Origin: CADEDV01 sp964437415
GTDB taxonomy: Bacteria; Bacteroidota; Bacteroidia; Chitinophagales; Chitinophagaceae
Length of the DNA: 64,000 bases
Direction: 5' to 3'
Assembly: GCA_964437415.1 (NCBI GenBank)
Contig: CAYTGN010000006.1
Location: forward strand, 124,001-188,000
Shown: in pieces, positions 8,788 to 15,487 of the stretch
How positions within the stretch are numbered: the first letter of the stretch is position 1
Layout of the letters: every line of letters starts with the position of its first letter
The notes under the pieces: model-generated
The model's input: only the letters and a program-made list of their open reading frames with translations
Told to the model about the DNA's origin: nothing
Databases searched by the model: none
Translations under genes and position numbers: made by a program

Positions 8788-9555
8788 ATGCTTTTGATTG
8801 ACACCCACACACATATTTACCTGGAGGAGTTTGATGCTGACAGGGACGATATAATAGAAAGGGCTGGAAAAGAAGGAGTTGAGAAAATCCTTCTGCCTGC
8901 TGTGGATTCATCAACCCACAAGGCCATGCTGGAACTGGAAAAAAACAAGCCAGGGCGCTGCCATAGCATGATGGGTTTGCATCCCTGCTCGGTCGGGGAG
9001 AATTTTAAGGAAGAACTGAAAATAGTAGAAAACCATCTCGAAAACCGTCCTTTTGTTGCCGTTGGTGAAATCGGGCTTGATTTCTATTGGGATAAAACTT
9101 TTACGGCTCAGCAATATGAAGCTTTTCACCAGCAAATTGAATGGGCACTGCATTATGATATTCCTATTGTCATTCATTCCCGCAACTCAACGGATGAGTG
9201 CATTGAAGTGGTTGCATCACATCAAAAGGGAAAATTGAAGGGAGTGTTTCATTGTTTTTCCGGTAATAAGGGGCAGGCAAATAAAGTGATTGATCTTGGC
9301 TTTTATCTTGGTATCGGTGGGGTAGTTACGTTCAAAAATTCGGATTTGGATAAAGTAATGGAAGATGTGAGCTTAGATCATATTGTGCTGGAAACAGATG
9401 CGCCTTATTTGGCGCCTGTTCCGTTCAGAGGGAAAAGAAATGAGCCATCTTATTTGAAATATGTGGTAGATAAGCTGGCGGAAATCAAGCAATGCGGTAA
9501 AAAAGATATTGCAGTTAAAACCACCTCAAATGCTGAAAAATTATTCGGTCTCTGA
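8788..9555 (+). CDS. tatD: TatD family metal-dependent hydrolase (DNase)
   Basis: This 255-residue TIM-barrel hydrolase starts 'MLLIDTHTHIYLEEFDAD', giving the HxH metal motif of the TatD family. Further ligands are in 'AVGEIGLDFYWD' (Glu), 'PIVIHSRNS' (His), 'FHCFSGN' (His) and 'LETDAPYLAP' (Asp). Family members are 3'-5' exonucleases or DNA-repair/quality-control nucleases in the cytoplasm. The ATG at 8788 is preferred over an upstream in-frame TTG at 8731, because the metal motif normally begins within a few residues of the start. The tRNA-Ser gene follows 38 bp downstream. Confidence 0.93.
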   Translation: MLLIDTHTHIYLEEFDADRDDIIERAGKEGVEKILLPAVDSSTHKAMLELEKNKPGRCHSMMGLHPCSVGENFKEELKIVENHLENRPFVAVGEIGLDFYWDKTFTAQQYEAFHQQIEWALHYDIPIVIHSRNSTDECIEVVASHQKGKLKGVFHCFSGNKGQANKVIDLGFYLGIGGVVTFKNSDLDKVMEDVSLDHIVLETDAPYLAPVPFRGKRNEPSYLKYVVDKLAEIKQCGKKDIAVKTTSNAEKLFGL

Positions 9556-9593
9556 GTTTTGAGGCTTATTTTTGCAGCCCTTTATAAGAAAAC

Positions 9594-9681
9594 GGAGACT
9601 TGTCCGAGTGGTTGAAGGAGCACGCCTGGAAAGTGTGTATACCTCAAAAGGGTATCGAGGGTTCGAATCCCTCAGTCTCCG
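9594..9681 (+). tRNA. tRNA-Ser (anticodon GGA)
   Basis: An 88-nt class II tRNA. The acceptor arms GGAGACT (9594-9600) and AGTCTCC (9674-9680) pair with G as discriminator base. The anticodon loop reads CTGGAAA, giving GGA. A long variable arm (about 9638-9655) and the T-arm GTTCGAATC are present. The sequence around the anticodon arm closely resembles other bacterial tRNA-Ser(GGA). The CCA end is not encoded. The last 14 bases form the attachment site of the integrated element; the native terminator lies 7.35 kb away at 17034. Confidence 0.96.
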
Positions 9682-9684
9682 CTT
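9668..9684 (+). repeat. attL: left attachment site of the tRNA-Ser element
   Basis: The 17 bases TCCCTCAGTCTCCGCTT match 17016-17032 exactly. The first 14 lie within the tRNA (end of the T-arm and acceptor stem), so the tRNA stays intact after integration. This is the usual design for tyrosine integrases that target tRNA genes. Confidence 0.88.
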
Positions 9685-10031
9685 AAATTTAACGCAATGT
9701 ATTTATTATTAATACTTTGCGTTTTTTATTTGTGCGCGGGGAGCAAAAAGAGGGGCAAATAGGTGGGAGTTTTCTACAATTGCCTCGGAATTTTTTTTAT
9801 AATCAGTATTATGTTAAATAGCGATTTTTAGAAAGTGGGAAATTGACTATTAAAATATGCCAGATTGTGTGGCTGGGTGGGAAAATATAAAAACCTACTT
9901 TTAACCAGCCATATCAAATGGCTTTTAACTTACCGGGCTGGGTTTCTACCCGGCCTTATTATATTATCTATTTAACCATTTCACAAAAGCAACAATTTGA
10001 AATATCTTAACTGCACCAAAACTTAAACCGT
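9685..10031. other. Non-coding left end of the integrated element
   Basis: About 350 bp without a convincing gene. It holds an arm-type repeat (9752-9767), a short copy of the 5' leader and start codon found at 15484-15506 (9910-9932, reverse orientation; its ATG opens only a three-codon frame MAG), and a hairpin at 9935-9954 with loop TTTCTA, the reverse complement of the hairpin loop at 7665. The last ~60 bases are A/T-rich and presumably hold the promoter of the gene at 10032. Confidence 0.6.
9752..9767 (+). repeat. Arm-type direct repeat, left copy
   Basis: GGGGCAAATAGGTGGG matches 15 of 16 bases of the copy at 16880-16895, and both are preceded by a similar AGCAAAAA tract. One copy near each end, in the same orientation and outside coding sequence, suggests binding sites for the integrase arm domain or excisionase. 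Confidence 0.55.
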
Positions 10032-10541
10032 ATGAGATTATTTTTTTTTATCCTACTTGTTGCCCCACTTATCACTTTCGCACAAACCAGATTAGTAAAA
10101 GACACACTTTTTGTCGGTGAAGCTAAGTACTATGAAGGGTACAAAATTAAGCTGGGGATGGGGTCAAATGTTGCTACGAAAGAATTCAATTTCATTTATA
10201 CCAGCCCTCTTTCCATAGCAGGCAAAATGTATCTTGGAAGTAGTTTAGCTGGTTTTCAAATGGAAGTTAAAAAGATAAAAAAGTATGGGTCTAAAAAGCT
10301 CGGTGATAAATATTACTTAGTTCTTGCAGGGGGGAATATTGTGAACTATTGGTGTGAAATTGAATCTGCCTTACAATCCGGTGAGGTTATAGATGATCGC
10401 ATAATAAAAAACGACCAATCAAAACCTGAATCAACTTCACTTGCTGACGAATTATCAAAACTAAAAAAGTTGTATGATGACGGAACAATTACTAAAGAGG
10501 AATTTGAAGAGGCTAAGAAAAAGTTACTGGAAAAATATTGA
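10032..10541 (+). CDS. Secreted protein with C-terminal SHOCT domain
   Basis: This 169-residue protein has a signal peptide (hydrophobic 'FFFILLVAPLITFA', cleavage probably after 'TFA'). A middle region of about 90 residues has no recognised domain. The C-terminal SHOCT domain (about residues 136-168) has the pattern 'LKKLYDDGTITKEEFEEAKKKLL', a short helical module often found at protein ends and thought to mediate oligomerisation. It is the only plus-strand gene of the integrated element and lies at its left end, so it is probably cargo. Its role is unknown. Confidence 0.78.
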   Translation: MRLFFFILLVAPLITFAQTRLVKDTLFVGEAKYYEGYKIKLGMGSNVATKEFNFIYTSPLSIAGKMYLGSSLAGFQMEVKKIKKYGSKKLGDKYYLVLAGGNIVNYWCEIESALQSGEVIDDRIIKNDQSKPESTSLADELSKLKKLYDDGTITKEEFEEAKKKLLEKY

Positions 10542-10599
10542 CCTATAAAAGTAGTATTGCATACTCTTGTATTATGAGTTTCACATTGGTTGCTCATTG

Positions 10600-11112
10600 C
10601 TATAATGCAATTCCTGCCTGAATTTTATAACCATGATAACGGGTTATTGTGTTTGCAGTTTTAAAGCTTAGTAAAGAGTAACCGGTATTCATTGTAATTC
10701 CTATTCCTTTTTTCTCCTTTGGCCTACCCATTAATCCAGCAACAATATCAATAGCAAAATCACCCTTTGTTGTAATATTTGTATTTCCTACACGCATTCT
10801 GTTATTGTAGATAACATAGCCCGGTTGAAGACTGATATAATAAGAAACAGGTTTATCCAACCCGACAATAAAAGGTCTTATATCAAAATGCGGTACTGCA
10901 AACTTGAAGTTGTCTTTAAACAGATAGGCTTCAATACTCGCCCCAAAACCGATGTACTTCGAAGGTGTGAAACCAACTCCCCCATTTAAGGCAAATTGGT
11001 TTCCCAGTTTTTTATTGATAAAAAAGGAGGGCTGAAAATAGGCATAACCGCCTGTATTTTTTTGTGCACTCGTAAATAAAGGGAATAACAGTGAAAGTAA
11101 AAAAAATCTCAT
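10600..11112 (-). CDS. Secreted protein, probable small outer-membrane beta-barrel
   Basis: This 170-residue protein begins with a signal peptide 'MRFFLLSLLFPLFTSAQ'. The mature part is rich in alternating aromatic and polar residues with repeated Gly/Tyr turns ('QFALNGGVGFTPSKYIGFGAS', 'SYYISLQPGYVIY') and ends in a hydrophobic residue. That pattern suggests a small beta-barrel in the outer membrane. I do not recognise the family. It is convergent with the SHOCT-domain gene in the cargo part of the element; a surface-exposed or stress-related role is only a guess. Confidence 0.68.
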   Translation of the reverse strand: MRFFLLSLLFPLFTSAQKNTGGYAYFQPSFFINKKLGNQFALNGGVGFTPSKYIGFGASIEAYLFKDNFKFAVPHFDIRPFIVGLDKPVSYYISLQPGYVIYNNRMRVGNTNITTKGDFAIDIVAGLMGRPKEKKGIGITMNTGYSLLSFKTANTITRYHGYKIQAGIAL

Positions 11113-11189
11113 AAGAAAAAGATTTGAGGTTATATTTTAGATAATTTCCATGTTTGAAATTATAGAATTTAATAGACAGAAGCAATGTA

Positions 11190-11471
11190 TTAATTTTCTT
11201 CTGTCGAATTTATTACAGTTATTGTAATTATGTTATCTGCCAGATATTGTTTTTCCCCTTCCCAAATTATTGAATTATTATTTTGCCTCCGTACGCTTTC
11301 GCAAAACTCCCGGTATTCCTGTTCACTATATTCTTTGTCGTTATACTTATAAACCCCAGGTTTATCAGAGCATTCAATAAAAATATAAGTCTGTGGGAGT
11401 TGCAAAATTGCAATACTTATTTTGCCATCTTTCAGGGCTTGTAATAGCTCTATTTTCTTTTTTCTTGTCAT
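11190..11471 (-). CDS. Small hypothetical protein of the integrated element
   Basis: This 93-residue soluble protein begins 'MTRKKKIELLQALKDGKIS' and contains 'VYKYNDKEYSEQEYREFCES'. I recognise no domain. The start overlaps the stop of the preceding gene by four bases (ATGA), so it is translationally coupled and forms the last gene of the replication operon of the element. It is followed by about 80 bp of A/T-rich sequence before the beta-barrel gene. Confidence 0.62.
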   Translation of the reverse strand: MTRKKKIELLQALKDGKISIAILQLPQTYIFIECSDKPGVYKYNDKEYSEQEYREFCESVRRQNNNSIIWEGEKQYLADNIITITVINSTEEN

Positions 11472-11749
11472 ACATTGATTTTTAAGCTGTCAATAATTGT
11501 TTGCAGCTGGTCATCAGGCAAGCGATCAAATTCGGTTTCTACCTGTACGGATTGCAGAGTGGGTAAGGCATATTTCAATAATTTTTCAAACAATACTATC
11601 CGGTCTTTGGGCTGTAAGCTTTTCCAGTCTTGTTGTATCTGTTCCCGGTTTTCTTCCAAAAAATTGGTGATCCATTGTCGTAAATCAGTAGTTGCTTTAT
11701 TCGGTACTCCTTTCGGCCTCCCGTTGGGGTTATTTGTATAGCCTTTCAT
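11468..11749 (-). CDS. DUF5681-like small protein
   Basis: This 93-residue protein starts 'MKGYTNNPNGRPKGVPNKAT', the N-terminal signature of the DUF5681 family (NPxGRPKGxxNK), followed by a helical segment 'LRQWITNFLEENREQIQQDW'. The family is common in phages and mobile elements and is often found near DNA-packaging or replication genes; its biochemical function is not established. The gene overlaps its neighbours by four bases on both sides, so it belongs to the same operon as the primase-like and 93-residue genes. Confidence 0.75.
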   Translation of the reverse strand: MKGYTNNPNGRPKGVPNKATTDLRQWITNFLEENREQIQQDWKSLQPKDRIVLFEKLLKYALPTLQSVQVETEFDRLPDDQLQTIIDSLKINV

Positions 11750-12924
11750 TTCTGTAAATATTTGTTGTTTTCAAAAAACTGTCTAAGTGCTCTTGTTCTT
11801 TCCATGTATGGTAAAAAGGTTTTGTTTCCGTTATTAGCTTTCAGGGTTGCAATGTGGGATTGTAAAAACAGAGTGCAATCTGTAATGGTAGTGCCCCCGC
11901 TTAAAGCAATTGCACCCGCTGGCCATCTTTCAGAGCCAAAGAAGGTTTCCAGTTCGGTTATTTCATTATTCCAGTTTTCTTTATACTCTCTTACTCTTTT
12001 TTCCTGGCTGTGGTTTGCCATTACCGGGGGTATCTTAATAACCCTGTCCGGTTCATTAGTTGCTGGTTTTATTTTTTCGGGTTGCTCTATTGCTTTTATT
12101 TCGCCTGCTGAAAAATTTTCAAAGGGATATGAAATGCAGTTGCTTTTTATTTCATTGGCTGGTAATAGGTTTTTATAAACCCAGCTTTCTGCATCCTGCC
12201 GGGATATTCCCCGGTAACACAGATAACTGCATAAGTGAAATATGTAATTGTGGCCGTTTTCACCGGGTCTGAAACTTCCCGCTTTTTTATCTGCAAACCT
12301 TTGGGCATAAAGAAAAATGTCATCAGCTATCCCGGTTATTCTGTGGGCTGCTTTTCGTTTCACCGGGTTAGTGGAATATTTCTTTAAGGGTATTGCTTCA
12401 TGGTTAAAATAGCCGTCCGGGTCGTAAGCATACCCCCGTAATGATGAAACTGATTTCGGGGCTTTGTCAATTTGCACCCCCCTTTCTTTAAACCATTGTT
12501 CTATAAAAAGAAAATACTGGCAATGCTTTGTAGGGTCTTCAATAGGGATTAGCGCCCAATACCCTTTTCCGCTTACTGATAAGCCACAATAGGCAATGTT
12601 TGAAATATTGCATATCTCTTTTTTAAGATCGCTGTAATTGCTTATTGCTTCATTGCCTTTCGGGTCAATATCCACCTGAATAAATCCGCTGTGCCGGATC
12701 AGGTTCTTTTTTGCCCGGTAGGAAAAAAGTCCGCTGGGGGTAATGGCTGGCAGGGTAGCCTTTAACCTGTCCCGCTGATCCTTGTCTGCAATATTTCGGA
12801 TAGCGGCCACCTTTTCAGCATATTTTGTACTCGTAAGCCATTGCAGCAAATTAACCGGACGGGGGTTGTCCGGGGTGTTATAATCTGCAAAACAGGAAAC
12901 TTCGGTATCTAAGATTGAGGTCAT
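11746..12924 (-). CDS. Primase-like replication protein (BT4734/VirE-N type with PriCT-like domain)
   Basis: This 392-residue protein has an N-terminal region (about 1-190) of the BT4734/VirE-N family. The motif 'FIQVDIDPKGN' has paired acidic residues Asp85 and Asp87, matching the hDhD catalytic motif of archaeo-eukaryotic primases, followed by 'GLSVSGKGYWALIPI' (about 114-128). The middle segment 'NYIFHLCSYLCYRGISRQDA' (about 224-243) resembles a primase C-terminal helical domain. The protein probably primes replication of the excised element together with the AAA ATPase encoded just upstream. The start lies 60 bp after that gene, across a hairpin of GTTTCC repeats. Confidence 0.78.
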   Translation of the reverse strand: MTSILDTEVSCFADYNTPDNPRPVNLLQWLTSTKYAEKVAAIRNIADKDQRDRLKATLPAITPSGLFSYRAKKNLIRHSGFIQVDIDPKGNEAISNYSDLKKEICNISNIAYCGLSVSGKGYWALIPIEDPTKHCQYFLFIEQWFKERGVQIDKAPKSVSSLRGYAYDPDGYFNHEAIPLKKYSTNPVKRKAAHRITGIADDIFLYAQRFADKKAGSFRPGENGHNYIFHLCSYLCYRGISRQDAESWVYKNLLPANEIKSNCISYPFENFSAGEIKAIEQPEKIKPATNEPDRVIKIPPVMANHSQEKRVREYKENWNNEITELETFFGSERWPAGAIALSGGTTITDCTLFLQSHIATLKANNGNKTFLPYMERTRALRQFFENNKYLQK

Positions 12925-12939
12925 TTCGCCGTTTTTTGC

Positions 12940-13029
12940 GTTTCCCGTTTCCTTTCTCTAAGGGAAGGGAAACAGGAAACGTTTTTAATGGGGTGTTTCC
13001 TTGCCGTTTCCTTCGTTTCCATTGGAAAC
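12940..13029. repeat. Iteron-like array of GTTTCC/GGAAAC, possible origin
   Basis: Eight copies of the hexamer occur in 90 bp: direct at 12940, 12947, 12995, 13006 and 13015, inverted at 12968, 12975 and 13024. The first four form an inverted repeat with a 7-bp period in each arm (12940-12980) in the gap between the AAA ATPase and primase genes. The other four lie in the 3' end of the ATPase gene. Clustered short repeats next to a replication initiator resemble iterons of a plasmid-type origin. Confidence 0.55.
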
Positions 13030-14031
13030 GGTGTTATCCCAGCCACTCTTTTTTGCCTTATCAAATAGCTTTGAAACGCTGCCTTTTGAATGGTAGCCTA
13101 TTGCATTTGCAATTTGTTCGTAACTATACCCCTGTTCCTTTAGTTCCTTTGCCTGTTCGTATTTTGCCTTACTGTTATCCGTGTCGGTCTGCTTAACCAG
13201 TAGTTCAAATGGCATCCGTTCCCCCGTATTTGAGAAAACAAAGCTTTGTTCATCAAATTGCAAAACATAGCTTTCTTTTTTGTGGCTGGCAGGTAAATAG
13301 TTTCCTTTTACAATACATAAATGCCTTTGTAAGGGGTTTAGCAGATCAGCCCTTAATTCAATTACCAGCCTCATTTTGGCCTCAAAGCCCTGTCCGCTTA
13401 GAAGGTTGTTTTTACTGGGTTCAAAATTTTCTGTACGCTTTCCGGTGTGGTGTAAAAACAAAATCAAACATTCATGCTTTTGTGCTAATTCCTGAAACGG
13501 GTGTAAATAAGTTCTTATCCGCTGGGTGTCTTTCAGGTCACTTCCATAGGCATCAGCGAAACAGTCAACAATTACAAGGTCTGCTAACTTGTTATGTAAA
13601 CGCTTGTCCAGTTCGTTGTATAAATCTTGAATATCAAACACAAACCGCAATCCTTTTAATAGTTCAGGATTGTATCGCTGTGCTTGCCGGGAAAGTAAAT
13701 AAGCTGTTTCACGTTCCAGGTCTTCAGTTGAAACATAAATTACTGAACGGTGCTTTGCATTAATCTGAAAACCTAAAAAGTTGCTTTCACCGGTAACAAT
13801 GGCAATGGCTAATTGCCGCAGTATTGAACTTTTACCCGTGTCTGAACTGCCAGCCAAACAAGCTAAACCAGTTTGTTGTAAGAAAGGATCAACAAGGGTT
13901 GGTATTTCCATTACTTTAGTTAGCAATAGTTTTTCACCGGTGATTTCTGTTTTCTGCATTATCCCGTTTCCCGGTTCATTCATATCTGCACCGTCCTGAA
14001 TGTGGACGGTTCTTATTTGTCCGTCCTTCAT
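12985..14031 (-). CDS. RepA-like AAA ATPase (hexameric replicative helicase type)
   Basis: This 348-residue protein has a Walker A motif 'GSSDTGKS' (residues 61-68), a Walker B 'DLVIVDCFAD' (Asp156) and a following 'LILFLHHTGK' typical of RepA/RecA-fold AAA_25 ATPases of plasmids and integrative elements. The C-terminal ~60 residues contain a helix-turn-helix-like segment 'YSYEQIANAIGYHSKGSVSKLFDKA'. The ATG at 14031 was chosen because it overlaps the upstream stop codon by four bases; a longer frame reaches 14175 but would run through the upstream gene. The 3' end encodes part of the GGAAAC repeat array, so the gene end doubles as possible origin DNA. Confidence 0.82.
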   Translation of the reverse strand: MKDGQIRTVHIQDGADMNEPGNGIMQKTEITGEKLLLTKVMEIPTLVDPFLQQTGLACLAGSSDTGKSSILRQLAIAIVTGESNFLGFQINAKHRSVIYVSTEDLERETAYLLSRQAQRYNPELLKGLRFVFDIQDLYNELDKRLHNKLADLVIVDCFADAYGSDLKDTQRIRTYLHPFQELAQKHECLILFLHHTGKRTENFEPSKNNLLSGQGFEAKMRLVIELRADLLNPLQRHLCIVKGNYLPASHKKESYVLQFDEQSFVFSNTGERMPFELLVKQTDTDNSKAKYEQAKELKEQGYSYEQIANAIGYHSKGSVSKLFDKAKKSGWDNTVSNGNEGNGKETPH

Positions 14032-14315
14032 TTGAATAAATTTAGCTGTGAGTGAATAGGGAATAAATCCGGGTTGGTGGTCAGGTATGCAGCCCGGTGC
14101 TTTGTGATCTTGCAAAGCCCCTTTTTGATTTCTGCTAACCGTCCGGCTTTTTCCAGTTCTCTTTTGTGGCGGCAAAGGTTTGGCCGGTGAATGTGCAAGG
14201 CAGCGGCAACCATTGAGGCTGTGGCCGTATGTTTTTGCAGGTAGATAAATACCCGCTGCAATTCGCTATTTTTGCCTTGCAAAGATTTTCCTGGGGTGTT
14301 AAAATGCTTTCTCAT
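14028..14315 (-). CDS. Small winged-helix DNA-binding protein with clamp-binding-like tail
   Basis: This 95-residue protein has a helix-turn-helix/winged-helix core: 'LQRVFIYLQKHTATASMVAAAL' followed by a recognition helix 'RPNLCRHKRELEKAGRLAEI', and a wing 'KKGLCKITKHRAAYLTTN'. The last residues are 'SQLNLFK'. QLNLF is the bacterial sliding-clamp binding pentapeptide (the same five residues occur in UmuC), and it is placed at a free C-terminus. It overlaps the genes on both sides by four bases. Probable role: DNA binding in replication or control of the element, possibly recruiting the host DNA polymerase clamp; the latter is inference. Confidence 0.75.
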   Translation of the reverse strand: MRKHFNTPGKSLQGKNSELQRVFIYLQKHTATASMVAAALHIHRPNLCRHKRELEKAGRLAEIKKGLCKITKHRAAYLTTNPDLFPIHSQLNLFK

Positions 14316-14593
14316 TTTTTCACCCCCTTTTTATTTTCTAAGGTTTCAATAACTTTCGGCCAATTGTAGCGGATAGATGAACCAATACGAAAAGAGGGAA
14401 TAACCCCTTTTTTCTCCCAGCGTATGCAGGTGGGTTCGGTAATGTTTAGCCGTTTGCATAGCTCTGCCCTGTCTATGACCTCAGTTACCAATTTCTGAGG
14501 AATAGTTTGTTCGGTAAAAACCCTTCTAAGGCTATTCTCAACTAATATTTCAAACTCATTGAGAGGTAAAGGCGATAGCATTATTTCTTTCAT
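14312..14593 (-). CDS. Excisionase-like helix-turn-helix protein (HTH_17 type)
   Basis: This 93-residue protein contains a MerR-like winged helix: 'IDRAELCKRLNITEPTCIRWEKKGVIPSFRIGSSIRYNWPKVIE' (about 43-86). This is the common form of excisionase or regulatory proteins of Bacteroidota mobile elements, which bend DNA at att sites or control integrase direction. It is the first gene of a minus-strand operon that continues through the winged-helix, AAA ATPase and primase-like genes. A repeat-rich operator-like region lies 45-80 bp upstream. Confidence 0.8.
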   Translation of the reverse strand: MKEIMLSPLPLNEFEILVENSLRRVFTEQTIPQKLVTEVIDRAELCKRLNITEPTCIRWEKKGVIPSFRIGSSIRYNWPKVIETLENKKGVKK

Positions 14594-14638
14594 TGTCTAA
14601 AATTTGACAATAAAAAAATGCATCTTTTTTCACCTCTA

Positions 14639-14673
14639 ATTGCACAAATTGCAACTTGTGCAATTTGTGCAAT
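14639..14673. promoter_or_regulatory. Repeated ATTGCACAA / TTGTGCAAT operator-like site
   Basis: The nonamer ATTGCACAA occurs at 14639-14647 and its inverse TTGTGCAAT at 14656-14664 and again immediately at 14665-14673. The eight bases between the inverted pair repeat the start of the motif (ATTGCAAC). The site lies between the stop of the gene at 14674 and the start of the excisionase-like gene, so it probably controls the replication operon of the element. Confidence 0.6.
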
Positions 14674-15486
14674 TTATTTAAGTAGGCTCGAAGAAAATTG
14701 TTTTATGAATGAAAACTCCGACCGGGCACTATTTGTTTTTTCCTTTGTGTTTATTGTTCTAATACCAATTTCAATATTAAAACCTTTTTTTGCAAGTAGC
14801 TGTATTTGCTGTGGGGAAGGCATCTGGTCACATTTGAAATAATGGTTATAATACAAATGGTATAGAAGTGCAACAACTTTTGTTTTGTGGCCTTTTTCTT
14901 TATTAATCCATTCGTATGATTTTTCATCAATTAGTTTATCCTTTACCAATTGATCCATAATTTTGGTGTAGGCCTCATCGGAAATAAATATATCTTTTAG
15001 TGACTGATATATTTTTTGATTCTCGCTTTTCTTTTTCGTTCTATTGGCAACAAGTTTTTCTAACTTATTAATTTCATCTGTTATTTTCTCTTTTCGAATT
15101 TTGGCACAAGCAAAATTTATGTGGCTTTCAATGTATTCAATATCATCAAAGGAAATATGACCTGCATACTTTCCGGCAGTTAAATAATATAAGGGTATAG
15201 ATTGTCTAAAGTTTTCAATTGCCGGCTTTTCAGCTTCAACTTTTTCGCCTTTAGCTATTTGCTGCGCCTCATACTGATACCATAAATTAAGCTGATTATA
15301 ATAGTGTTTTTCAGATTGCTGTTTCAGTTGGGTAATAATCCCCTGCATATTCCGATTAGCTTCATCAAGGCTATAAAATTCACTTTCCAATTTTTTTAAC
15401 TCCCTATAGAAATAATCGGATAAATGGCCTGTTGTATCATTTATCCACCCTTCAATAATTATCATCTTGTAATTGATAGTCGCCAT
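14674..15486 (-). CDS. Hypothetical helical protein of the integrated element
   Basis: This 270-residue protein is mostly helical, with charged heptad-like stretches ('EINKLEKLVANRTKKKSENQ') suggesting a coiled coil in the middle. The C-terminal part 'KVVALLYHLYYNHYFK' followed by 'IQLLAKKGFNIEIGIRTI' loosely resembles the C-terminal domain of RteC-type regulators of Bacteroides conjugative transposons, but the match is too weak for a name. It starts one base after the integrase stop and shares the integrase leader motif AAGTTAAAAGC before the ATG, so the two are probably co-expressed. Confidence 0.68.
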   Translation of the reverse strand: MATINYKMIIIEGWINDTTGHLSDYFYRELKKLESEFYSLDEANRNMQGIITQLKQQSEKHYYNQLNLWYQYEAQQIAKGEKVEAEKPAIENFRQSIPLYYLTAGKYAGHISFDDIEYIESHINFACAKIRKEKITDEINKLEKLVANRTKKKSENQKIYQSLKDIFISDEAYTKIMDQLVKDKLIDEKSYEWINKEKGHKTKVVALLYHLYYNHYFKCDQMPSPQQIQLLAKKGFNIEIGIRTINTKEKTNSARSEFSFIKQFSSSLLK

Positions 15487-15487
15487 A

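Noticed and set aside
12985..14175. Longer start of the AAA ATPase gene at 14175
   Set aside because: It would run through nearly half of the upstream winged-helix gene; the ATG at 14031 gives the four-base overlap that the other genes of this operon show.
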